Shown here piece after piece: positions 1 through 8,166 of a stretch of 64,000 nt of DNA. The translations under genes and the position numbers were made by a program. Numbering within the stretch: the stretch's first letter is position 1; each line of letters opens with the position of its first letter. The DNA comes from Shewanella colwelliana ATCC 39565 (GTDB lineage: Bacteria; Pseudomonadota; Gammaproteobacteria; Enterobacterales; Shewanellaceae), in contig NZ_KI912481.1 in NCBI RefSeq assembly GCF_000518705.1, forward strand, positions 86,069-150,068, read 5' to 3'. The notes below the pieces were generated by a model that saw only the letters and a list, made by a program, of their open reading frames with translations, did no database searches and was not told the DNA's origin.

Positions 1-86
1 TCACAAGGTTGTGGTGCTCTTGGCGCAGTAACCCGTTTTTCTTTTGTGATCACGATCGTGTCCAACACAATTTATAATAATATTTA

Positions 87-109
87 TTGATCTAAATCAA
101 ATGCATCTT
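87..109 (+). promoter_or_regulatory. FNR-type box overlapping an NsrR-type half site upstream of hmp
   Basis: Positions 87-100 read TTGATCTAAATCAA, a perfect match to the FNR/EtrA consensus TTGAT-N4-ATCAA. Positions 99-109 read AAATGCATCTT, identical to one half of the NsrR consensus; the other half is poorly matched. The sites lie 55-77 bases before the hmp start. FNR and NsrR control of hmp is known in other gammaproteobacteria; its operation here is inferred from the sites. Confidence 0.7.
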
Positions 110-163
110 TATTATCGCAGAAAATAAACAAACATAATATTTGCATGTTAGGAGCCGTTCACT

Positions 164-1357
164 ATGTTGGATCAACACACAATCCATGTTGTTAAGAGTA
201 CAATCCCATTGCTCGAGTCTGCCGGCCCGGCGCTAACCACTCACTTTTATCAGCGGATGTTTGAACATAACCCTGAGCTGAAAGATACCTTCAATTTAGC
301 CCACCAACACACAGGTGGCCAGCCTGTTGCCTTGTTTAACGCGGTTGCCGCTTATGCTAAAAATATAGAAAACCTGAGTGCCCTAACTGACGCCGTTGAG
401 CGTATAGCCCACAAACATACTGGCTTTTTGATCACACCAGAGCAGTATCAAATTGTCGGCGGACATTTGCTGGCAACGCTTAAGGAGCTTGGTGGAGAGG
501 CTGTTACCGACGAGGTGCTTGAAGCATGGGGCAAAGCTTACGGTTTTCTTGCCGATATTTTTATTGGCCGTGAAGCCCAGCTCTATCAGAATAGTGCCGA
601 GCAAACAGGCGGTTGGCAGGGAACCCGTCAGTTTACCATCAGTGCCAAAGTGATTGAGTCTGCCGTGATCACCTCTTTTGAGTTGACACCTGTAGACGGT
701 GAACCAGTGCTAGGCTTTTTGCCAGGGCAATACCTAAGTGTTCATCTAAACCACCCGAGACTAGAGAACCAAGAGATACGTCAATACTCACTTTCAGATT
801 CGCCTAATGGTCGCAATTATCGCATTAGTGTGAAGCGCGAAGTCGGTGGCCAGGTTTCTTCGTTATTACATGACAGTTATGAGGTGGGTGATGAGCTTGC
901 CGTGATCCCGCCAGCGGGCGATTTTTTCTTGGATACACAGGAGGTAAATCCGGTCGTGTTGATCTCTGCAGGGGTTGGCTTAACACCTATGATGAGCATG
1001 CTTAATTATCGATTGGCTGACGACAGTCACGCCAACATCACTTGGCTCCATGCTTGTGAAAACGGCGAGTTACACGGGTTTAAGTCCTATATCAATAGCC
1101 AAATTCATCACCATGATAAGTTAACGCGTTTTGTCTGGTATCGCCAGCCAAACAGCCAAGACTTACCTGCAGAAGATTATCAATTTGAAGGAACTATGGA
1201 ACTGTCGAAAGTTGCCGATAAGATCCAACCCAACGCGCGCTATTATTTCTGTGGGCCGGTAGCATTTATGGCATCTATTAAGCAGCAATTATTGGACTTA
1301 GGTATCGACAGTAGCCGCATGCACTACGAGGTTTTTGGTCCCCATGAAAGCTTGTAA
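164..1357 (+). CDS. hmp: Flavohaemoglobin, nitric oxide dioxygenase
   Basis: Converts NO and O2 to nitrate using NAD(P)H, FAD and haem in the cytosol. The 397 residues match the usual family length. The N-terminal globin domain (about 1-138) has the B10 tyrosine in HFYQRMF and the proximal histidine in RIAHKHTG. The FAD domain (about 150-255) carries the RxYSL motif as RQYSLSDS, and the NAD domain (about 260-395) has SAGVGLTPMMSM. The ATG follows a TTAGGAG ribosome binding site. It is monocistronic, with a terminator after it. The FNR/NsrR-type sites upstream suggest control by oxygen and nitrosative stress. Confidence 0.97.
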   Translation: MLDQHTIHVVKSTIPLLESAGPALTTHFYQRMFEHNPELKDTFNLAHQHTGGQPVALFNAVAAYAKNIENLSALTDAVERIAHKHTGFLITPEQYQIVGGHLLATLKELGGEAVTDEVLEAWGKAYGFLADIFIGREAQLYQNSAEQTGGWQGTRQFTISAKVIESAVITSFELTPVDGEPVLGFLPGQYLSVHLNHPRLENQEIRQYSLSDSPNGRNYRISVKREVGGQVSSLLHDSYEVGDELAVIPPAGDFFLDTQEVNPVVLISAGVGLTPMMSMLNYRLADDSHANITWLHACENGELHGFKSYINSQIHHHDKLTRFVWYRQPNSQDLPAEDYQFEGTMELSKVADKIQPNARYYFCGPVAFMASIKQQLLDLGIDSSRMHYEVFGPHESL

Positions 1358-1383
1358 AAAATAAGTTTATTTCTAAAGCCAAC

Positions 1384-1415
1384 AAAGCGTGATGCTGACC
1401 CATCGCGCTTTTTTA
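1384..1415 (+). terminator. Rho-independent terminator of hmp
   Basis: AAAGCG and GATG pair with CATC and CGCTTT around a short loop, with one mismatched pair in the stem, followed by a run of six T. It lies 26 bases after the hmp stop. Confidence 0.75.
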
Positions 1416-1468
1416 GTGTTATGTTGCCAAGACGTATAGTGTTAACACGAGATATGGAGCGGTGAGCA

Positions 1469-1768
1469 ATGTTGACGGTATTAGCTTTGTGTTTGGCAGC
1501 GTTAGTCATCAGAACCAGTGTTATTGAGCTGCGCTATTATCAAGCGATAAAACATCATGAGCCGAGGATCTGGTTTGCGTTGGGCGCACCAGCTTGGTTT
1601 AAAGCGCCTTTTATTTTGTTTAATGTTGAAAACCATCCGCTATTTAGTCAAATTACCCATCCTCAAGTGCTTGCGTATTCCAAACAACATCGCCGAGCGG
1701 GCCTACAATTTATAGTGGCCTTGGCTAGCACATTAGTCGTATTAATTTTTTATTTTAAGCTTGCTTAG
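1469..1768 (+). CDS. Small two-helix membrane protein of unknown function
   Basis: A 99-residue protein. A hydrophobic segment at the N-terminus (about 1-20) and another at the C-terminus (about 78-98) flank a polar, histidine-rich middle containing KQHRRAGLQ. The ATG is preceded by GGAG. I do not recognise a named family. It lies between the hmp terminator and the Lol-like operon, about 200 bases before the next gene, so membership in either unit is doubtful. An integral membrane location is inferred from hydrophobicity only. Confidence 0.65.
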   Translation: MLTVLALCLAALVIRTSVIELRYYQAIKHHEPRIWFALGAPAWFKAPFILFNVENHPLFSQITHPQVLAYSKQHRRAGLQFIVALASTLVVLIFYFKLA

Positions 1769-1977
1769 ATAAAGCCTGTTTTCTGCGGTCTGTGCCCTTT
1801 ATTGTGTGCCAAATTGGTGTGATGACTACTGGTTAGTCGAGTGAGGGAATGGTGCTATTTCTATGTTTTATCCCCTGAGCTTATTTTCTGACCATTCCCT
1901 GTTTCGTTGTTGTTCAATCAGTTATAGTTACAGTAGATGCAAAATTTCTCTGTGCAATAGGGATAATAGGAGGGGTG

Positions 1978-2757
1978 ATGAATAAGATTTCAGGGAAGAT
2001 GGTTCATTTTTTTACATGTGTGCTCTTATTGACCTTAGCACAGCTGGTTATTGCAGATGAGCGTGTGTTAGAGGCGCAAGATATTGTGCGTCAGTCAGAT
2101 AAACAGATGCGAGGAGAGTCCAGCTACAGCGTGGCAACCATGAACATTATCCGTCCCGATTGGACCCGTTCAATGACCATGAAAAGTTGGACTAAGGGAC
2201 AAGACCTGTCACTGGTACTGGTGACCGCGCCAGCTAAAGATAAAGGGAGCGCATCACTTAAGCGCTTTAAGGAAATGTGGAACTGGATCCCCTCCATTGA
2301 GCGTGTCATTAAAATCGCTCCCTCTATGCTAAGTCAATCTTGGATGGGCTCGGATTTCACCAATGATGATTTAATTAATCAATCTTCTATTGTCGTCGAC
2401 TATGACCATCAGATTGTCGGGCAAGAAACAGTTGATGGAGATAATAGCTATATTATCGATGCGTTGGCAAAACCCGATGCGCCAGTGGTGTGGAATAAGG
2501 TTCGTTTGTGGATCTCTACGACCAGTTTTCTACAGCGCCGCGTTGAGTTTTATGATGAGTTTGACGAGCTGGTTAATACCTTAGAAACCTCGGAGATTAA
2601 GTCATTGGGTGGCCGAATGTTGGCCACCAAGATGGCGATGATTCCTGCGGATAAACCGGGGCAAAGAACCGAGTTTATTACCCATGAGGCGCAGTTTAAT
2701 TTCGCTATTGATGACAGTTTTTTCTCACAGCAGCAGATGAAAGCACTACGGGATTAA
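1978..2757 (+). CDS. LolA-like outer-membrane lipoprotein-sorting family protein, periplasmic
   Basis: First gene of a five-gene operon. The N-terminus is a signal peptide (about residues 1-27, ending near QLVIADE). The rest resembles the LolA_like family (PF17131): an N-terminal repeat of MTMKSW-type strands, a conserved WNWIPSIERVIKI segment, then the signature SQSWMGSDFTNDDL. These proteins are thought to bind lipid or lipoprotein acyl chains in the periplasm and are often encoded beside FtsX-type permeases or RND exporters. AGGAGG at 1968-1973 favours ATG 1978 over GTG 1975. This is not the housekeeping LolA. The cargo is unknown. Confidence 0.88.
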   Translation: MNKISGKMVHFFTCVLLLTLAQLVIADERVLEAQDIVRQSDKQMRGESSYSVATMNIIRPDWTRSMTMKSWTKGQDLSLVLVTAPAKDKGSASLKRFKEMWNWIPSIERVIKIAPSMLSQSWMGSDFTNDDLINQSSIVVDYDHQIVGQETVDGDNSYIIDALAKPDAPVVWNKVRLWISTTSFLQRRVEFYDEFDELVNTLETSEIKSLGGRMLATKMAMIPADKPGQRTEFITHEAQFNFAIDDSFFSQQQMKALRD

Positions 2758-2778
2758 TTATCGCTTAAGGGATTAATT

Positions 2779-4008
2779 ATGTTGGTGAAACTCGCGTGGC
2801 GTAATCTATGGCGGCAAAAGCGGCGCACTCTATTAACCTCGCTGTCGCTGGCGTTAGCGCTGTTTTTGTCACTTTTTATGCGTAGCATGCAGGAGGGGAG
2901 TTACCAATACAATATCGACAATAGCGCGCGTTTTTCGACTGGGTTAATACAGCTACAACATCCTGAATTTGCTCAAAGTCAAAGCATCGAAGACCTCCTG
3001 CCTCAAACCGAACACTTTATTTCGCTGGCATCGGCGCTGCCCCATGTAAGTTATCGACTGCCGCGTATCGAATCCTTTGCGCTGGCTTCGGCGGGTGAAC
3101 GCTCAAAAGGGGTGATGGTGATTGGTGTGTTACCTGAGCGAGAAGAGCAATATTCAGGGATAGCGAGTAAGTTGGTTGCAGGTGAGTTTATAGCAACTAA
3201 CGATAAGTCGGTACTGGTTGGTGAGGGGCTTGCTCAAGCATTATCTCTGGGGGTTGGCGATGAAATTGTGCTGTATGGCCAGGGTTATCGCGGGCAAACG
3301 GCGGCAGGCCTCTATCGGATAAAAGGCATATTGCACTTTCCCTTAGCAGGGCTAGATAAACAGCTGGTTTATATGCCGTTGTCACTGGCTCAGACGCTTT
3401 ATTCTACTGGTGAGCAGGTTACTACTTGGGTACTGCACAGCGACGAATTGTCACTGATCCCGGCCATAAAGGCTGAATTACAAACCTTGTATGGCGCCGA
3501 GGTAAATGTTAGAGACTGGCAACAGTTAGCCCCTGAGATGGCGCAACAGATCACCATGGATAAGGCTGGTGGCGTGTTTATGATGTATCTGCTTTATGGC
3601 ATTGTTGGCTTTGCACTGTTTGCCACCATTTTAATGATGACCTTAGAGAGACAGCGTGAATTTGGTGTCATGTTAGCGACGGGATTATTACGGCGTAAGC
3701 TACTGCTGCTTATCGCTATCGAGTCGAGTTTTATCTCTGTGCTTGGTGTCATTATTGGGTTAGCGGTGAGTCTACCTGTTATCGGGTACTTTTATTATCA
3801 CCCCATCCAATTGACGGGAGATACAGCAAGGATGATGTTGGAGATGGGCTGGGAGCCAATTATGCCAATGTTGATCTCGGTCAGGCTTGTTGCAGAACAG
3901 GTGTTCATTGTATTAACGCTGATGAGTGTTTGTCTGCTTTATCCTTTGTGGCGTGCTTATCATTTAACGTTGGTTGCGGCGCTGAAGGGGGATAATAATG
4001 GTCATTAA
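2779..4008 (+). CDS. ABC transporter permease, FtsX/LolC/MacB type (first of two)
   Basis: A 409-residue inner-membrane permease. One N-terminal membrane helix follows a basic WRNLWRQKRR stretch, then comes a large periplasmic domain (about 45-265, MacB_PCD-like), then three C-terminal helices (about 272-295, 315-345, 372-395). The FtsX-family turn TLERQREFGVMLATG lies after the second helix. This topology matches LolC/LolE. The gene starts 21 bases after the LolA-like gene and overlaps the next permease by 11 bases, so the two permeases probably form a heterodimer with the ATPase at 5242. Confidence 0.93.
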   Translation: MLVKLAWRNLWRQKRRTLLTSLSLALALFLSLFMRSMQEGSYQYNIDNSARFSTGLIQLQHPEFAQSQSIEDLLPQTEHFISLASALPHVSYRLPRIESFALASAGERSKGVMVIGVLPEREEQYSGIASKLVAGEFIATNDKSVLVGEGLAQALSLGVGDEIVLYGQGYRGQTAAGLYRIKGILHFPLAGLDKQLVYMPLSLAQTLYSTGEQVTTWVLHSDELSLIPAIKAELQTLYGAEVNVRDWQQLAPEMAQQITMDKAGGVFMMYLLYGIVGFALFATILMMTLERQREFGVMLATGLLRRKLLLLIAIESSFISVLGVIIGLAVSLPVIGYFYYHPIQLTGDTARMMLEMGWEPIMPMLISVRLVAEQVFIVLTLMSVCLLYPLWRAYHLTLVAALKGDNNGH

Positions 4009-5229
4009 ATTGGCTTGGCGAAACCTATGGCGTAACAAAATTCGTACCTCAACCATGGTGTGTGCCATGGTATTTGGCTTGATGGGCGTGGTGGCGATGA
4101 TGGGGTTTATGTCGGGCATGTATGGCAACATGATTGATAATGCCATTGCATGGCAAACTAGTCATATTCAGATCCAAAGCCAGCGCTATCTCGATGACCC
4201 CGATATCAACGAGACTTTAATCAACCCGCAGCCATTAATTGAGGCGTTACAGAGGATGCCACAGGTAAAGGCTTTTTCTACGCGCTTCCTTGTTGATGGC
4301 ATGATTGCTTCGGCCCGTGCTAATCGCGGTATACGCATTAACGGCATAGATAGTTTGCACGAAGCTGAAGTGACCCCAATTGTTGGCAGTATTACCCAGG
4401 GAAGTTGGCTGCCGCAAACGGGACGACATCCGATTGTCGTATCACAAAAGACCGCAGAGCGCCTGCGACTGAAACTGGGGTCTAAAGTCGTTCTGACGTT
4501 TAGTAATGCCGACAAAGACGTCACGGGGCTGCCTTTCGTGTCGCTGGCATCTTTAACTCGCCTTCGAGCAGCTTTGATGAAGCAAACAGTTACGTGCGGC
4601 GCAGCGATTTGAGCAAACTGGCAGGGGTTAAGGGCATTCATGAAATAGCTATTGTGCTCAATGAATCAAATAATATGGATAATCACGTGGCAAAACAACT
4701 TGCGGGACAATTGAGCCTGTTGAGCGATAGTGGCAACAGGGTGCGAGATTGGCAGCAAGTGCAGCCGATGCTGGCGACCATCATTTCGCAGATGGGCGCG
4801 TCCAATGCAGTGATATTGATCATTTTTGTGTCTGCAATGGGCTTCGGTATTGTTAATGTGATGCTGATGTCGGTGTTTGAACGTACCAGAGAGCTAGGAA
4901 TGTTGATGGCTATTGGCATGGTAAAAGGCAAGGTGTTCAGTCTTATTATAATGGAGTCGACGCTTTTAGGGGTAACGGGCGCAACGATTGGATTACTGGC
5001 CAGTTTAATGTTGGTCACGCTGCTGGGACACACTGGCATTCCGCTAGGCAGTATGGCTCAAGGGTTAGGGGCGTTTGGTGTCGACACCACGCTTTACCCA
5101 ACAGTAAGCGCCAATGAATATGTCGCGGTGTTTGTCACTGTGGTGTTGGTCAGCATCTTGGCGTCACTCTATCCTGCACGGCAAATTTTAAAACAGCGGC
5201 CTGTTGATGCCATGTCACATAAGCATTAA
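3998..5229 (+). pseudogene. ABC transporter permease, FtsX/LolE type (second of two), interrupted by a frameshift
   Basis: Two reading frames together give one permease. Codons from ATG 3998 encode the first helix and periplasmic domain but run into a stop at 4610-4612. The downstream frame continues the protein from about 4528 to 5229, including the family motif VFERTRELGMLMAIGM and three helices. The join lies in the G4 run at 4525-4528: one extra G there restores a 410-residue protein, almost the length of its 409-residue sister. The rest of the coding sequence is intact. This could be a real recent mutation, a phase-variable tract or a sequencing error; programmed slippage is less likely because no classical slippery heptamer is present. 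Confidence 0.88.
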
Positions 5230-5241
5230 GGAGTTGATGCG

Positions 5242-5925
5242 ATGAGTATCGAAATTCGTCAGCTAAGTAAAGTTTACAACCCGGAAAGTGACTTTCCAGT
5301 GCATGCGGTTAAAGCGTTAGATTTGAGTATAAAGCAGGGGGAGTTTGTCGCAGTAATGGGGCCATCGGGTTCAGGCAAGACCACGTTACTCAATATGATC
5401 GGTGGCATCGACTCCCCTACCTCTGGGGCTGTATGCATCGATGATAACGATATTTGTCTGTTAGATGACAAGGCATTAATTGCTTTTCGCCGCGATCATG
5501 TTGGCTTTATTTTTCAAGATTACAGCCTACTCCCTGTGCTGACTGCGTTAGAGAATGTGGAGTTTGTGATGCAACTTCAGGGGCACAGCGAGCAAGTGTG
5601 TCGGCAACGGGCCACAGAATTGCTAAATCAGGTTGGGCTGACAGACCAGTTACATAAGGTGCCTGCCAAGCTATCAGGAGGCCAGCAACAACGAGTAGCT
5701 GTTGCCAGAGCATTAGCGCCGCGGCCACGCTTTGTGATGGCAGATGAGCCTACCGCAAATTTGGATGCTAAAAGTACCAGTGAACTGCTTGATATTATGC
5801 AACAACTCAATGAAAAAGAGGGCACCACTTTTATTTTCTCCACCCATGATCAACGGGTGATAAAACGCGCCAAGCGAGTGATTGTTTTTGACGATGGTCA
5901 GCTTGTTGAGGACAAACAGCAGTGA
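5242..5925 (+). CDS. ABC transporter ATPase, LolD/MacB type
   Basis: A 227-residue ATP-binding subunit. Walker A is GPSGSGKTT, the Q-loop is FIFQDYSLLP, the signature is LSGGQQQR, and Walker B is FVMADEPTANLD followed by an H-loop STHDQ. The length and the VHAVKALDLSI start match LolD-like proteins that energise FtsX-type permeases. It lies 12 bases after the second permease, with GGAG before its ATG, and overlaps the next gene by four bases (GTGA). It presumably drives the two upstream permeases. It is distinct from the housekeeping LolD, which normally sits in a lolCDE operon not seen here. Confidence 0.95.
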   Translation: MSIEIRQLSKVYNPESDFPVHAVKALDLSIKQGEFVAVMGPSGSGKTTLLNMIGGIDSPTSGAVCIDDNDICLLDDKALIAFRRDHVGFIFQDYSLLPVLTALENVEFVMQLQGHSEQVCRQRATELLNQVGLTDQLHKVPAKLSGGQQQRVAVARALAPRPRFVMADEPTANLDAKSTSELLDIMQQLNEKEGTTFIFSTHDQRVIKRAKRVIVFDDGQLVEDKQQ

Positions 5926-7160
5926 AAACGAACCACTATCGGTTTGCTAGCCTGCTGACTCTTTGCATGGTTTACCCATTGAGTGCATCGCCCATCCCCG
6001 GGCTTGCCCCTCAAAAAGCATGGGATCTAACCGGTTATGTTAAATATATGGCCACAGCCACTCATCCTGATGGCAGTGATAGTTTGCTTGATCATCTGCT
6101 TCATCAGCGTTTCAACTTTGAATATCGTTTTGACAGTAAACTGCGCGTTAATTTGGGGATGCGTAATCGACTCTTTTATGGCGATTCCAGTCAGTTTCCA
6201 GCCTACGGTAAGCTGGTGGGCGTTGATAGTGGATATTTCGACCTGTCGACCAACTGGCTCGATAGTGATGGCTGGGTCGGCAACAGCCAACTTGATAGGG
6301 CATATTTAACCTTTAATGCCGATGCAGATTGGCAGCTTAAATTGGGGCGGTTTCGAATTAATTGGGCGATGAGCACATTGTGGAATCCCAATGATATTTT
6401 TAATGCTTACTCTATTTACGATTTTGATTATGAGGAACGAGCAGGTGCTGATGCGGTGATGGTTAGCCGTAAACTGGGGTTTGCCAGTAGTGTAGAGTTA
6501 GTTTATAACGCTAACCAAGATAAGGATCTCAATCGCTACGCGACGCGCATGTTATTTAACCATGGCGGGTGGGACATACAGTTCCTAGCAGGGAAAGCGG
6601 GGATTGATAGGGTGTTCGGCGGCGGCTTTGCCGCAGATATTCAAGGGGCGGGAGTGCGAGGAGAGTGGAGCTATTTTGACCCAATTTATGATAGCTGGCC
6701 ACGGCTCAACCAGGCGTTAAACTCGTCATTGTCGATGCAGTTAATCTCGCCTACACAGCAATTATCAGCAACCCATGTGGCCACGCTTGAGAGCGACTAC
6801 AGTTTTGCTAGCGAGCGTAACTGGATGATACGAGGCTCTGTGCTTTATATCTCAGCACCGACTCAGGCTGATAATGCATTGCTCTACTTCAACTTACCTG
6901 TGAATGCCCGGACACTGAGTTATACCCAATGGACCTATTATGGCGAAGTGAGCTTTGATGTATCATCATTAAGCCGCCTTAGTGCCTCTGGGAGTTATTA
7001 TCAGGATGGGTCCTATTTCTTGGGGGCTAGCGTCAGTTATTCGCTCGCTAATGACTGGCAATTGCAACTTATCGCCCAGCGTTTCGATGGTAAGGCAGAG
7101 AGTTTATTTGGCCAATCTGCGTCGACAGTTGTCTTTGGCCAGATGAGGTGGAGTTTTTAA
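5922..7160 (+). CDS. Outer-membrane beta-barrel protein of the Lol-like operon
   Basis: A 412-residue protein with a signal peptide (about 1-24, ending near LSASPIPG) and many short alternating-hydrophobic strands. It ends in a terminal phenylalanine (MRWSF), the usual C-terminal signal for BAM-mediated insertion. The GTG start overlaps the ATPase stop as GTGA, implying translational coupling and a shared job. I cannot assign a precise family; it loosely resembles DUF1302 or alginate-export-type barrels. As last gene of the operon it is a candidate outer-membrane exit point or acceptor for the cargo of the LolA-like and permease components; that role is inference. Confidence 0.8.
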   Translation: MKTNHYRFASLLTLCMVYPLSASPIPGLAPQKAWDLTGYVKYMATATHPDGSDSLLDHLLHQRFNFEYRFDSKLRVNLGMRNRLFYGDSSQFPAYGKLVGVDSGYFDLSTNWLDSDGWVGNSQLDRAYLTFNADADWQLKLGRFRINWAMSTLWNPNDIFNAYSIYDFDYEERAGADAVMVSRKLGFASSVELVYNANQDKDLNRYATRMLFNHGGWDIQFLAGKAGIDRVFGGGFAADIQGAGVRGEWSYFDPIYDSWPRLNQALNSSLSMQLISPTQQLSATHVATLESDYSFASERNWMIRGSVLYISAPTQADNALLYFNLPVNARTLSYTQWTYYGEVSFDVSSLSRLSASGSYYQDGSYFLGASVSYSLANDWQLQLIAQRFDGKAESLFGQSASTVVFGQMRWSF

Positions 7161-7253
7161 TTGCGATTGCCGCAGTGATCAATTTTGGAGATATTTGCTT
7201 AGACGCTTCATGCTGTTAAAATCGCGCTTTACCCTCCTTAAAGAGCAATCAAT

Positions 7254-8078
7254 TTGACACCGCCAGTTGATAAGGTCACCAACGACATTGCCGTATATTG
7301 TTGCCCATTAGTTGATGATGGCTTGTCTGCAACTGACCGTGCTAAGTTGTCGCTTTGGTTACCAGAAGATGAGCTTGCTAAAGTAAGGCGCTATGCACGC
7401 CAAGAGGCGCAAGAAAAAGGGTTACTGGTTAGAGGTTACTTACGTGCCTTGTTAACCCGTTATGCTATGACATTAGGAGTTGAGATAACACCAAGTCAAT
7501 GGCGGTTTGACTATGGTGACAAAGGCAAACCTAGGCTACAAGCCGATCTGTTTCAGCGCACTCAAATCGCATTTAACATCAGTCATAGTGGCGATTACCT
7601 TCTACTTGCCATTACTCATGGCGACGCCGATATCGAGCTGGGCGCAGATATTGAGAGGCGGCGTTCAACGACCAATATTTACTCCATTTTAAATCACTAT
7701 TTCACTGAGCAGGAGCGTGATGGGTTGCTGGCGTTGCCAACGGCTGAGCAGCGCGAACGTTTTTTCAATCTGTGGGCGTTAAAAGAGTCGTATATCAAAG
7801 CGAAAGGGTTAGGCCTAGCACTATCCTTAAAGTCATTTGGCTTCAGCTTTGATGACGTTAGCTGTCAGTGTTTGTTGATTGACGGTTTAGGCAAGATTGA
7901 AGCGAGCCGAGGGATTAGTCTGATGCAGTATCGAGACAGCGCAGAGCGCAGCGATGATTGGAGTGTGACATTGGCGCATCTGGATGAATATTATCGCTTT
8001 GCGGTGTGTATTAATCGGCCTACACAATGTCTGCGTGGCACAATGATCAGCCTAAGTGAGTTATTTAAAAGTGTGTAA
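7254..8078 (+). CDS. 4'-phosphopantetheinyl transferase, Sfp/EntD type
   Basis: Transfers phosphopantetheine from CoA to carrier-protein domains. The 274 residues include the family motifs GADIERR (Mg2+-binding GxDIE, about residue 132) and FFNLWALKESYIKAKG (WxxKEA-type, about 177). The apparent start is TTG at 7254, with only a weak purine stretch upstream. It is 93 bases after the beta-barrel gene and may be transcribed separately. The Sfp type activates polyketide, non-ribosomal peptide or polyunsaturated fatty-acid synthases; none lies in this window, so the partner is unknown. PfaE, for an EPA synthase, is one possibility in Shewanella. Confidence 0.9.
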   Translation: MTPPVDKVTNDIAVYCCPLVDDGLSATDRAKLSLWLPEDELAKVRRYARQEAQEKGLLVRGYLRALLTRYAMTLGVEITPSQWRFDYGDKGKPRLQADLFQRTQIAFNISHSGDYLLLAITHGDADIELGADIERRRSTTNIYSILNHYFTEQERDGLLALPTAEQRERFFNLWALKESYIKAKGLGLALSLKSFGFSFDDVSCQCLLIDGLGKIEASRGISLMQYRDSAERSDDWSVTLAHLDEYYRFAVCINRPTQCLRGTMISLSELFKSV

Positions 8079-8088
8079 TGGACAGAAA

Positions 8089-8118
8089 AAAGCAGGCATA
8101 AATAACCTTGCCTGCTTA
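8089..8118 (-). terminator. Terminator between PPTase and outer-membrane channel genes
   Basis: AAGCAGGC (8090-8097) pairs with GCCTGCTT (8110-8117). Read on the minus strand it is followed by a run of six T, so it mainly ends the channel gene at 8167; it may also act weakly on the plus strand for the PPTase gene. Confidence 0.8.
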
Positions 8119-8166
8119 ATTAGGGAGTGTTGCGCTTAAACCACATGGGTTTAAACGCTTAGACGA

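Noticed and set aside
41..60. A CRP-like site TGTGA-N6-TCGTG before hmp
   Set aside because: The right half deviates from TCACA at two positions and the site is far from the start; too weak to call.
4186..4641. A 151-codon minus-strand frame inside the second permease
   Set aside because: It lies wholly opposite the permease, lacks recognisable protein features, and its stop-free length is explained by the coding bias of the plus strand.
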